A DNA stretch of 64,000 nt from positions 89,652,001 through 89,716,000 of the forward strand of contig CM034546.1 of assembly GCA_020055645.1 (NCBI GenBank), given 5' to 3'. Source of the DNA: Tomocerus qinae (Eukaryota; Arthropoda; Collembola; Entomobryomorpha; Tomoceridae). The position numbers and the translations under genes were made by a program. The notes under the pieces were generated by a model, which was given only the letters and a program-made list of their open reading frames with translations, ran no database searches and was not told the DNA's origin. The first letter of the stretch is position 1; the number at the start of each line of letters is the position of its first letter. Of this stretch, positions 32,001 to 44,903 are shown in pieces.

Positions 32001-32242
32001 AGATAAGTAAAATAAAATATTTGGTTAATAATTATTAAATAAAAATCAGTAGTACTCTTTTGAGTCTACTCTGTGTGCTGCGCCCTATTCAATTTCGGAT
32101 ATAAGTAAAAATAAATTCATGCTTCATTTCTCCTTAGGTAAATATTAAATTCTGTAGAACTTTTCCAGTTCAGTCAGACTTTGATCACAGTCTGAATCTG
32201 AAAGAAGCGTGTCACAGCTTTTTCAAAAATTACATTGTCTGA
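29027..32242 (+). CDS. Divergent F-box/FIST-like protein (FBXO22-like?)
   Basis: Eight exons join in phase: 29027-29156, 29331-29575, 29967-30126, 30232-30410, 30772-30818, 30912-31071, 31393-31668 and 32138-32242, giving 433 aa. The early helical stretch (LVELFPVNSLAAVSKTFCEA) has the pattern of an F-box. The second half contains HGFCIFMWC and FKTLFPQIPLIGCSSSH, reminiscent of the FIST-C part of FBXO22 (RKFFPSVPLFGFFGNGE). If right, it would be an SCF substrate adaptor. Overall similarity is weak and the family call is inference; the exon chain is better supported than the function. The second start codon (29030) is equally plausible. The retrovirus-like or transposon features of the neighbourhood do not extend into it. 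Confidence 0.5.
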
Positions 32243-33250
32243 AACCCCCGAGTATTTGAAAGTCTTGAAACAAACGCCGAGCCACCAAACGGTATAGAGA
32301 GGGCCATATTACGCAATAGCGTAATACTAAATACAAGGACAGCCCACCTGGATTGGGCTAGGACAGAGAAAGAGCCAGCCAGTTTCAATTCAGTCCTGTC
32401 GGTTATCCAGGAATTGTCAGTCACTGTGAAAGAGCAGAATGCATGTAATGAAACAATAAAATATTTATTTTTTTGCAAAAAAACAGGCCATACAGAACAG
32501 TCGGCTGTTGCCTATTTTGACGGAATTTGGAGTTTGGAGGAAGGATAAAAAGCGTTGTGCAGGAAGAGTAAGCGAAGAGGCTTAACCTTGTTATTGGCAA
32601 TGAGCAAATAATAAGCTCTAACAAACGTAACGCAAGAAACGAGCTTACACTTGACATCGTACAACTTCACGTCGTTGCAAAAATTATGTTTTTTGTCTCA
32701 CACTCTCACGATATTCTCATTATTTCTCATCAGTCACTTCTGAGTGTCTGAGTGAGTACTAGTATAATACCATCACCTAAATAGTACTTCTGAGGTTTTT
32801 TTTCCTGTCCTGGGCTCTTTGCTTAGAAGTTTAGAAGTAGACGAGATAACGTGCAAAACGAAACCACTCAGCACTCAGAAATTACTGCATAATTCATTCC
32901 GTGTGTATGTGGTTTACTTCTCCTTTCTAAATTCTGGAATTGAGGAAGAGACTTTTCCGAGAAGCTACTTAAGTACTTAGTACTTCTACATTATACATTT
33001 ACATAACTATACTTTTATAGCAATAATAATATTATCATAATATCGTTGCTACGTCCTGCCTGCTACATAGTAAGTTCTGTCAGGTAAGAATTTATTTTTG
33101 TCAACTGTTATCCAGTCCTATCTAGCTAGACTGGATGTAGATGTAGACTAGACTCTCAATTATACCTCAAATTTTCAATATTCATTCGTCATTCATTCCT
33201 TGTGATTTTTATTTTTCCTTATTTTTGAGACTTAAAATTTTTTATTTCAG
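32243..33250. other. Intergenic, no gene seen
   Basis: 3' flank of the F-box-like gene and 5' flank of the hydrolase gene. The minus-strand frames at 32230-32657 are not recognisable. A probable 5' UTR exon acceptor of the hydrolase lies at 33250. Confidence 0.4.
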
Positions 33251-33265
33251 AGATCATAGTCGAAA

Positions 33266-35958
33266 ATGTTGGATAACTTTCTCATTCCATTCACCGGCAT
33301 AGCCACCTATTATTTGTATTACAAACTTTTTGTTTGCAAGGTTGGTTAAAACATTGAAAAAATTACAAACTTATTAACTTACGTTTTTGTATAGTTAATG
33401 TCACATAATATCATTCTAGAAACCGGTTGTCCATGCAAGTAATGAAAAACTGGAGAAAATCCTTAGTAATGTGAAAGCGCTGAAAGAAAAATACAACCCA
33501 CCATTATTATTCTTCGGTGGACAGCTACAAACTATGCTTGGTATCTCACAAAGATCCATCAAGAATATTCCTTATGAAAGGGAAATTATTAGCCTAAAAG
33601 ACGGAGGGATTGTGGCTTTGGACTTTCTTGGAGAAAAAGCCAGGACAGATCGGTATCTACTTTCGTGTGTATTTTTAGTTCGTTTAGAATATCTACAATA
33701 CAACTAGAGTCAGGAGATAATTGAGATAAATGTTTAATTTAGCATAGTTGTTGAAAACTGCAATGTTGTATTTTTTAGACCGTTATTACTTTTCCTCCCT
33801 GGGCTGACATCATCATCTCAGACGACTTACGTGAAAACACTGGTATCGGCATTTTCTGAATCCTGTGATATCATTGTGTTTAATAACAGAGGAATTGGTG
33901 GTGTGCCTTTCAAAGTATGTTTTACTCGTTCTTTTTCAATTATTAATTTCATTTGGCTTAAATATTTCTTAACATTTAGACGGGAAGATCATATTCTGCG
34001 TCTAATACTGACGATTTAAAAGAAGTAATAACTCACATAAAAGCCAAGTACCAAGGTCGTAAATTGATTGCCGTCGGAACTTCTCTAGGCGGGTATTAAT
34101 CACACAATCTAATAATTTGTTTTACTTAAAAAGCAGAGCAGAGACTTTTTAGCGGCCAGACTAAAAGGCCCACCCTGGCATGGGACTTGTCGATTAATAG
34201 TTACAAAGTTACAATCAGTGTACTTTTTAGCTCGCCTGAATAAGGCAGCTTATAGAATCGCACAGTCTGTCCGTCCGTACGTCCGTCCGTCCGTCCGTCC
34301 GTCCGTCCGTCCGTCCGTCCGTACCCACGATAACTTTCGAACACAAAGACGGATATTGACCAAACTTGGCAAATACAATGCCTATGCACGACTGACGATC
34401 CCTATTGATTTTGGGGTTAATCGGTCCATTGGGTGCTGAGATACCGCGCGCTCACTTTGTCTTCATTTTGATAATCAAAGTAGAAAAATGGACATTGAAA
34501 ATTGTGATACCGTTTCCTATAGATTGTTAGCGGGATAGTATAAACTATATCATACCGCTTCTACTAAAACTGAAATTATATAGTAAAATAACAAAACGGA
34601 AAATTACCATCAAAAATAAAATAACAAATCTGTTTCAAGTTTGTCTTGATTTTAACAGTCAATATTAATATATTTTCATTATGTATTGACTTTGATAGTC
34701 AATATTAATATATTTTGATTTTGTATAGATTTTGAAAGTCAATATTAATATATTTTGATTTTGTATAGATTTTGATAGTCAATATTGATAAATTTTGATT
34801 TTCTACTGATTTTCATTGTCGACATTAATCAGTTTTGATTTTCTGTTGATTTTCATAGTCAACATTAATCAATTTTGATTTCTGTTACTTTTCATAGTCA
34901 ACATTAATCAATTTTGATTTTCTGTTGATTTTCATAGTCAGCATTAATCAATTTTGATTTTCTGTTGATTTTCATAGTCAACATTAATCAATTTAGATTT
35001 TTTACTGATTTTTCAAATATTATAGCTTCGTTTCCATATAATATCAATGTCTGAATTTTTAATATGTCATAGCTACATATATAGAGACCCAATTCTGAAA
35101 GTTTGAAGAAAATCCGTACGCTCGGTTTTGTGCTACGTGCGAGTAATTGTAACCAACATGTGTACACGTTAACCTTTAATCAGGCGAGCTTCTGTTACGG
35201 CTTGCTGTAAGTTTTATTTTGTAGGATGGTACTGAGCAAATATTTAACGACAGAAAAGGACATTCCTTTTAAGTATGCCATGCTGATCTGCATACCTTGG
35301 GATTGTGAAATGGGATCAAGGAACTTGGAGAAGCCATTTGTAAATCGTTATCTTATCAATAATGTTCTGACGAAAGGATTAATTAAGTTAGCTGGAAAGT
35401 AAGTAGGTTAATTTTATGTAGGTACTAATTAATTATTGGTGTAATTGACTCTTGACGTCTTGACTGTAAACTATTAACAATGTTATATTTGATTTATAGA
35501 ATGGAGAAAAGTCTGGAGATAAAACCACCCTTTTTAAATATGAACGAAATAAAAAAATGTAAAACTGTGCGTGACTTTGATAAAGTAGTGACAGCTCCTC
35601 AGTTTGGCTTTAAAACAGTCGAAGACTATTACGAATTTAATAGTACAAGAGAAATACTGAAATTCACCATTCCTGTAATCGCTATTTCTGCTGAAGATGA
35701 TCCGATGCAACCGGGAGAATGTAAAATCTTAAGTTTTAAAAATGTTTGATTAGATGTAAATAATTATTATAATTTGTGTATTATTTGTGTTTAGTTCTGC
35801 CAGTGAATGAAGTCCAGCAGAAAAATTCTAATGTTGCATTGATAACAACTACCTATGGGGGTCATTTAGGACATTTAGAGGGTATGACGAAAAAATCGGT
35901 GCACTATCTAGAACGGCTTTGTAGCGAAATTATGTCGTGCATTTCTAGAGACATTTAA
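33266..35958 (+). CDS. Alpha/beta-hydrolase, ABHD1/2/3 family (ABHD3-like phospholipase)
   Basis: Seven exons join in phase: 33266-33340, 33420-33652, 33779-33914, 33980-34092, 35225-35398, 35500-35720 and 35795-35958, giving 371 aa. The N-terminal hydrophobic anchor (about residues 4-24) suggests a membrane protein. The core shows LLLFLPGLTSSS (oxyanion-hole strand), the nucleophile elbow GTSLGGM, the acid in ISAEDDPMQP and the catalytic His in GGHLGHLEG. This order and the last motif are typical of ABHD1/ABHD3 and YheT-like esterases; ABHD3 cleaves short-chain phospholipids. The codon for the glycine after the nucleophile is split by intron 4, which contains a transposable element (34225-35200). 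It converges with the NPC2-like gene, 138 bp between stops. Confidence 0.88.
34225..35200. mobile_element. TIR element in hydrolase intron 4
   Basis: The ends are inverted AGCTCGCCTGA copies (34229-34239 and 35180-35190). The left part holds a (GTCC)n run at 34267-34322. The right-central part (about 34655-35010) is an array of about eight 40-bp units, each with AGTCAATATTAAT or the variant AGTCAACATTAATCA. It is the same family as 2559-3678, in the opposite orientation. No reading frame of note. Confidence 0.7.
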
Positions 35959-36096
35959 ACCTTTTAGACATCTAACCTTAAAAATATGATTTTTAATTGA
36001 CCAATCGATGCCGAACATACACATGCATTATTAAATGGGTATTATTTTTATGTTTTTATTTAATCAGTATCAACAATGAAAAAAGAATTTAAAATC

Positions 36097-36885
36097 TTAA
36101 TTAGCAACAACGTTAGCTAAAATTCCAACACACAGCTCTCGATCTCCAGATTCGTAGTTTGCAAGTTCGAACTCCAATTGGATAGTTTGCTATGCAATCA
36201 ATGAAACAGAAAATTAGTAAATTTCCTCCTAAAAAGGTCTACTTATTTAGCACACATAATAAAGATTAACTATATAACTGTATCAGTGCTATTATTCCTC
36301 AATAAAAACCATAACAAGTGATGATTTACTTACTCCTTGAAATCTGTTAGTGACTGGAAGGGATAATGACAAGCTGTTTGGTTCATTAGGTCTAATGTCA
36401 CCTTCAACAGAGACATCGTACAAATTTATAGACCCTTGAGCAGTAATGACATTGACTTTCAAGTTGATCATTGCAATTCTTGTGCCTATATTATATCAAA
36501 ATCCACAATTTTAATCTAATAATGCATCAGTAGGATAGAAGTCATTTTTTTATAATTATATCATTCTTACTTGAAACAAAATCGACAATAGTTTCGTAGC
36601 TTCCTCCGACAACCAAAGTGCAGGGAACGTTAGAGCAGTCTGTTAGTCCTACCTGACTTACAGTCCCGACAGAACCTTTATAGTGACCAATCCAATTAGC
36701 AATAAGTTAAATTTAAGCCAAATATAACAAAAATCCAAGTAAAGCAGTCTGCTAACCTACATAGCAAACCGCAAAACACGCTAATGATACTCACCACAGT
36801 CTGTCCATCCTGTAACGATGCCCTTGACTTCAGTTCCAGTACACAGGAGTGGAAGCACAGCGAAAAGCAGAACCAAGGAATTCAT
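36097..36885 (-). CDS. NPC2-like secreted protein (ML domain)
   Basis: Four exons join in phase: 36885-36795, 36675-36571, 36485-36334 and 36189-36097, giving 146 aa, the usual length of NPC2/MD-2-related lipid-binding proteins. An N-terminal signal peptide (MNSLVLLFAVLPLLCTG) is followed by the ML-domain pattern: WTDCGSVG near the mature N-terminus, LTDCSNVPCTLVVGGSY (the CxxxPC motif of NPC2), and a late Cys in RELCVGI. Arthropods carry expanded NPC2 families that bind sterols, other lipids or chemical signals in extracellular fluid. It lies 182 bp upstream (in window coordinates) of the acyl carrier protein stop on the same strand. Which NPC2 paralogue it is cannot be said. Confidence 0.88.
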
Positions 36886-37066
36886 GGTGAATTTATTTGG
36901 TTATTATTAGGAATTACGTGAGGACGATGATATTAGAGAGATTGTGTGTGCCAAACAAAAAAGAAAGAGTGAAGACACTTGTTTATATACAGAAAGACTA
37001 AGCTATTTATTACTGATAGTTAAATCCATGTACAAGGATAAATGTTCTATGGTTTATATTAAATGC

Positions 37067-38652
<1,586 letters not shown>

Positions 38653-38699
38653 TTTATAGGATATTTTAAAAAGCAAGGAATAATATTTTACGACGGCAA

Positions 38700-39180
38700 G
38701 ATTTTCTTTGGATAGTCGCGCCACTTGTGCAGAAACGGGGCAACCTCACACTTTGCTTCTCCTTCGCTATTTCTGCTGGCGTCATTCATTCATTCATTCA
38801 TTTCTCTGGATCCGTCCGGCGACCACGGGACGGGAGATATTTTCTCCTTCTGCTCACACTCACTCATCTCCCTCGGTCGGCTTCCTCCTGGCCTTCTTCG
38901 ATTTTCTCCCGACTTTTCCCTTCCTCTCCGCTTTCTCTCTCTTGTTGCTATTTATATACCGCATTTGATTTGCCTTGCCTTGCCCTTGACTCTAATATCA
39001 AATATATTGTGTCCTTCTTTGCTTAACTGTATGCTATAATGTTAGGTCTCTGTCTATATATATATTAACATTACGTGATGTCCTAGATCCGACATATAGG
39101 GGCTATCAAACCAGAACAGCTTTACTTTCTTCGCCTGCATCCCGCAGAATCATATTCATGTCCATGATCCAACAGCAATG
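38700..39180. other. ACP upstream region, pyrimidine-rich
   Basis: A CT-rich stretch upstream of the ACP start (minus strand), with a short (CATT)n run at 38782-38801. Three overlapping plus-strand frames here look like low-complexity translations rather than genes. The ACP promoter probably lies at the 38.65-38.8 kb end. Confidence 0.35.
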
Positions 39181-39968
39181 CAGAGTTGGGCGATTAATGG
39201 CATTTTGGTGCTGGATTACTGATTACGGATTAACGCGATTAAATTCTTGGATTAAAATTACGGATTATGGATTAGAATTATAAATCTCTTAGATTATTAT
39301 AAGGGATTGGGATTAAAATTTATTTGGGATTAAAATTGGATTGGGATTATTATAGCAAAATGATTTTATTGGATTAAAGGATTAGGGATTATTGTAACGC
39401 AAAAAATTTGTTGGATTAAGGATTACGGATTATTATAACTCAACCATTTTGTTGGATTAATGAAAATATAACGGAATTTTTTGTTAGATTAATTAATTAT
39501 CAACACTAATTGGCGTTGTTACAACAGAATGAGGAGAAATTTCACACAAATCAAGTCACTTATACCGTATTGTTTATAAATCGTGTATTTACACCATAAT
39601 TAACCTTTAAAAATAACAAAATGCAATAAACATTTCATCTTAAAGGCGTTTAGTGAAAATATAACTGAATCCACCCTAACTGTCAGTCTCAAAAATCGCG
39701 CACGACCTGTCATATAAAAAGTACGGGATTATGGATTATGGATTAATTATGCGGAATAAGTACGGGATTATGGATTACAGATTAATTATTATGCGAATAA
39801 TTAAGGGATTATTGGATTATGGATTAATTTTTTGCAGAAAAGGTGCCGGATTATGGATTAGGGATTTATCACGCAAAATTATTAGCTATGGATTAGGGAT
39901 TGGGGATTAGTTAATCCGTAATCCGATTAGTAATCCTTTAATCCTTAATCTAGATTATCCCAACTCTG
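39181..39968. mobile_element. 788-bp hAT-like MITE with GGATTA repeats
   Basis: The terminal inverted repeats start CAGAGTTGGGCGATTAA and end in the complement (TTATCCCAACTCTG). They are flanked by the 8-bp direct repeat CAGCAATG (39173-39180 and 39969-39976). Eight-bp duplications and CAG-starting tips are typical of the hAT superfamily. The left half and the last 250 bp are dominated by GGATTA/GGATTATGGATTA units. No transposase. Confidence 0.85.
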
Positions 39969-39976
39969 CAGCAATG

Positions 39977-42256
39977 TAAAATCAAAGAAAGTTTCACCGT
40001 AATATTTTAGGTACCTTTCACCAGAGAAATTACATTTCTATAGTATACAATATACACCGTGGATTATACTACATTACATTAGACGTTAACAACGGTGTGA
40101 TGACAAAAAATAAATACCTTTTCTCTATTCATTGACATACATTATTTGCAAACATGTGCTGCTGCTATTTGCAAACAGGGTCTGCTGTGGCTGATACAAA
40201 TATCCCTTGAATAACCATTTAAGACTTCTTGAGCTACAAATTAATCTTGTTTGTAAAAGTATATCAATATGATTATGGTTGACCCCGGGTGGGTCAATTT
40301 TTTTCGACGTGAATTGAATCTATTTTATATTATGCTGATTTCATTTTATTACTATATTATGTTATAGGGTATATATATTATCCACTCGTTTAATATCGGG
40401 ACTGATTATGAATTTCGCGCAAATTTTTGAGGGTTATTGTTACCAGTTGCTTGCGTTACTATACTTCACTTCACAATAGTAGGCACTTAACATTAGGCGG
40501 AGTTATTATGACGTCAAAGTATTTATAATTTCCGTTTATACTATAGATATATTTGATAATAATAATTAGCGAATAAATGTGAGATGGTTTCAGATCCAGA
40601 TCGAAACATTTTGGATTCTTATCGAGTGGCTTATGATAAGTATCGGCTTTTGGTCGAGGAATGATTGAGATGGCATTCATACATTTGTTTTAAGGTTGGG
40701 CAATGAAAAGCAGGCAGGCAAGGCAAGACAAGGCGTGGAATTTTCTCGAGTAGTAAAACTGAAGTGAACGTGGAAAATCTGTCCTGTCTTGTCCTGTCCC
40801 GAATCCCTTGTCCAGTTTTCCGTGTTCATTTCAACTTTTGTGAGTGGGTGAGTGACTAAGTAATTATTGTAGTAGATTTCCAGTGAAAATAATCACAGGC
40901 AAGGCAATTAATCATTGTACATGCAATTTTCATTGTGAAAATTCGTAGGTAGGAGAGAGTCAAAGTGAAAGTAATTAGCGACTTGCGCATTGAGGGAAAG
41001 TGAGAAGAAAGTGAACTGTCGCATAGGGAAAGACGGAGTTTTCCGAGAGCGGACGAAAGTCCACTATGCAGTGAAGTCCCAACCGACGCCCCTTCGCAAG
41101 ATGGAAATTCTCACTTTCGTTCGCTGGAAGGTAAAGTTCCATTAACTGATTTTCACTCTAATTTCCTCTCTTTTTCTCCAGTCTAGATAATTTTTACCTG
41201 TTCAACGACGAACTCAGTTGTCTTATTTGTAAACAAGTTTGAATATTTTACAAGAAAATTCCATTGCGTGTCCACTTTCACTTTTACATTGCAACACAAG
41301 ACATGAACTTGGTTTTCTCCTGTTCCAGTTCTATTATAGTTTCGTCTCTCTCTCTCTAGATAGGTAATTATTGTTGGCAGCCTGAAATTAATATAATCCC
41401 ATTAAAGGTTTATGTGACTTTCTTGGGCTTCGTCCTTGTCTTGCCGTCTACTTTCATCGTTATGTAATCGTAAATTCCCCTAGATTTAAGTCAATCGAGA
41501 GAAAGTGTTCGTAAACCATTTTTATTGCTTTCTCTACTAGAAATATCTATTGATTGGAATTATCCTTCCAGAGTGTCACTATTTGACACCATTAATTTAG
41601 AAAATTAATATTTATTTATATCAACCACCTTACATTTTCGTCAAATTTCATCGAACTTTAATCCACCTATTCTGGATTCTTGTGGAAAACTCTTCTCTGC
41701 TCTCACCCAGACAGAATTTAAAGAGTTCTCCTTCAATTCCTACAAGCTGCTAGAAATCTATGGATAAATTATATTATACAATAATATCCCATCAGGATAC
41801 TTGTTCTTGTAGTGATTATTCTCAAGCTGTTGAGAAAACTCGAGTTTCTCTTCTAGTGACTGACCTACTTTTGCGCAGTATTGAAATATTCATTCAATTA
41901 GCTCAATATGTTAACATATTGATTACCCTAGAAAATCTATAGTCCTCTTTGCTCTTTCCCACAATGATTCCTCTTGCAACTTATTACTAAACCATATTGT
42001 AGCCACGTACTCAACACAAACGACACTGCAATTACTTAAGTGTCGCAATAAAAGACGACAGAAACGTTAATTGGTAATTGCTAACGATCCCAAGTGCCCA
42101 TATTTGCAAAATAACTAATCTAGGAACAAAGCATTTTTACTTGGATTTTCTGGATTTTACCCTTTCAAAATTCTATATTCGCATTTTTTTTAAATTTTCT
42201 ATAAATCAACTTGAACTTGAGCATTTAGAATTTAATTTCAATTTTACAAATTTCAG
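39977..42256. other. Upstream region of synaptotagmin
   Basis: No conserved coding sequence. The last about 1.2 kb should hold the synaptotagmin promoter. A plausible noncoding first exon ends at 41130 (CGCTGGAAG before GTAAAG) and would be spliced to 42257 (TTTCAG acceptor). Adjacent sequence at 40990-41110 is less AT-rich. Confidence 0.4.
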
Positions 42257-42277
42257 TGACGAAAAACAAAAGACAAA

Positions 42278-44903
42278 ATGCCGCCGTTACAAACATTGTT
42301 CCGCCGCTTCGTGCGGAACATCCAAAAGTCTCCAACGATGGAGACTTTACTGGAGTCGACTTTGGAGCCAAAGACTACAGAGTCAACGGAAGGACCTACG
42401 GGTCCTCCTCCACCCACCGGCCCCACCTTCATCGACAAGGCCAAAGAAGTCGCTATAGAAATCGGTGATAAAGCCGTACATTTTGCGGCAGAGAAAACGA
42501 AAATTCCCATTTGGGGCATCATCCTCATACTTATCGGCAAGTTTTAATTACCTCCTCATCTCATCGTTTCATTCTTGCTTCATTCTATTGAATTGAAAAT
42601 TTTTTGGGATCTACAGGAATAGTCCTATTGTGCTGTGGCTGTTGTTGCTTCTGTATTAGAAAGAAATGGAAAGCGTTCCGGAACAGCGACAAAGGGAAGG
42701 GAGTAATGAAGGGCTTTGCAGGGAAAGGCTTTATGGGGAAATTAGTTGCGGAGAAAGTTCAGCCGGACACTGGGGACCTAATGGCCAATATGGAAGACAC
42801 TGCTGTAGAAGAAGAAGAGGAAGAGGTGAAAGAGGTTGAAAAAATCGGGCGGATCAATTATAAACTTGAGTACGACTTTAATTCAACCCATGTGCGTAAA
42901 AATAAACTTTCTTTATTTTCACTAAAAGTAAGTAAGTAGGTATACATTGCTCCGAGGTAATTTAATAATAGAAAAGTAGAGTGAAAGGAATTTTAGAGAT
43001 TGCATTATGTGACAGGGGAATTGTCTGGAAGAAGCTAGTACAGATGATATATTTTTGTAGCAGCCGGAGGATTGTTAATTTCAGACCTGCCATATGTTTC
43101 AGTAACAGAGTGAAAGTTTTGTTACTTGAGTACAGCCTTTTGATAAGGCTATCGATTTGTTGTTAGTCTGCTTGGATTTGCCAGAGCAGAAGGTTCAGGA
43201 CGTCAATTCCAATTGAATGAAACTCACAAGCTTAAACTCAGAAGTATAAATCTTACTTTGACTTTCTCGTCTCTCCTTGTATCATTTTGCCCTATTTTAG
43301 GAGCACACACAGTCCACTTTACTAGTCCGGAGTATTTTAATTGTCATGTTTACTGAACATTTTAGCCTTTGTATTTAAATGGACTTGGTGAGATAAAAGT
43401 GAAGAAAGTATCATATAAGCATATATGCATTTAGTGGATCTGTATAATTTGCTGTGACGCACTGCCCAGTAGGTACCTACAGAAATCTTTCGCTAAAAAA
43501 GTTGGCTCTTTTCATAGCGCTAATTTGCATTATGCAGTAAATGCAGTAAAAGACGCAAAGGATTATTTCCCTTTAGAGTGCATGAAAAGGAAAGAATTTA
43601 TAAGTTTAGAATTTGGAACAGCTTTTTTGATAGGTGCTTTGGGTAGAATGCTGGAGTGCAGTATTTTAGAAAGATATTTATGTAGAGAAAAACACTTAAG
43701 AAAATGAAACGGAATTGTAATTTTAGCTGACGGTGCAAATAATTCAAGCGGAGGACCTTGTGGCTATGGACAGCGGGGGCACTAGCGATCCATACGTAAA
43801 GATTTTCTTTGCAAATGACAAGAAGAAGAAATTCGAGACGAAAGTGCACCGAAAGACGTTGAATCCTGTTTTTAACGAAACATTCGTATTCAAGAATATT
43901 CCCTTTGCTGAAATCATGGCCAAGACGCTCATGATCCAAGTCTTTGACTTCGACAGGTGAATAAATGGGCTGTCTACCAAAATATCTGTTACTATTGATA
44001 GACATGTTTTAATGGCTTTCCAATCTCTGCGCAGATTCTCAAAGCACGATCAAATTGGAGAAATTCGTCTACCGATGTGTCAAATCGACTTGGCCGTGCC
44101 GATCGAAGGCTGGAAAGACCTTGACCCTCCTATGGATGAAGATAATGTACGTTTTTCCCATTTTGTCCTATAATTTAATTCCATTTCTTGGGAGGGTTTC
44201 GTGACGAAAATAAGATTTCTTTGTTGTGATTGCAGGAAGCCCTGGGCGACGTTTGTTTCTCGCTTCGCTACGTGCCCACCTCCGGTAAACTAACTATCTG
44301 CATTCTAGAAGCAAAGAACCTGAAAAAGATGGACTTTGGCGGTTTGTCTGATCCCTTCGTCAAGATCAATCTGTACTTGAATGGCAAAAAGTACAAGAAG
44401 AAGAAGACGTCGGTGAAGAAGTGCACGCTGAACCCATATTTTAATGAGTCGTTCACTTTCGAAATTACGCCGGAACAGCTGCCCAAGAGTCACATCGTCT
44501 TGACTGTTTTGGATTATGATCGAATCGGAACTTGCGATCCCATTGGAAAAGTAAAGTTTTCCTTTTTACCTCAATTTGGATTAATCTGTATTCTAAATCT
44601 AGACATCTACAAAAATATAAATATAGATTTGTATTCATAAATTGATTTTCTTTACAACTCCAATTGTTTTACTTTCGCGTATATGTTCTGAAATCATTAA
44701 TTTAATTCTTAGTCTTTGGTTTTCCATTTTCGGACCTTATTAGTGATGAATATAATTTTTTGTGTTGTGTGAAGGTCGGTGTGGGTCCGAACCAGGAAGG
44801 AAAGAGTCTGCAGCACTGGATGGACATGATAAACACGCCCCGTCGTCCTATTGCCGCCTGGCATCCACTGAAAGACCCTGAGGAGTTCCAAGCAGTCCCA
44901 TAA
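42278..44903 (+). CDS. Syt1: Synaptotagmin 1
   Basis: Synaptotagmin 1 is the calcium sensor for synaptic-vesicle fusion. Six exons join in phase: 42278-42536, 42617-42891, 43727-43956, 44035-44146, 44236-44550 and 44775-44903, giving 439 aa. A short luminal region is followed by a single TM helix ([16 protein letters not shown]), a palmitoylation-type cysteine cluster (CCGCCCFC) and a basic stop, then an acidic linker. C2A has the calcium-binding aspartates in [12 protein letters not shown] and FDFDRFSKHD, and the SYT1 signature [18 protein letters not shown]2B has [12 protein letters not shown], the polybasic [12 protein letters not shown] and [11 protein letters not shown]. The C-terminus ([10 protein letters not shown]) also fits SYT1. 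Intron 1 starts GCAAGT rather than GT. The 5' UTR continues upstream of an acceptor at 42257. Confidence 0.96.

Noticed and set aside
36150-36185. TTCGAACTCC resembling a tRNA B box
   Set aside because: It lies in the NPC2-like coding exon and no cloverleaf can be formed around it.
38708-39039. Three overlapping ORFs in different frames
   Set aside because: All arise from one CT-rich stretch upstream of the ACP gene; no conserved motif in any frame.
39200-39960. GGATTA repeats as interstitial telomere sequence
   Set aside because: The units are degenerate and lie wholly within an element with TIRs and an 8-bp duplication; arthropod telomere repeat is TTAGG.
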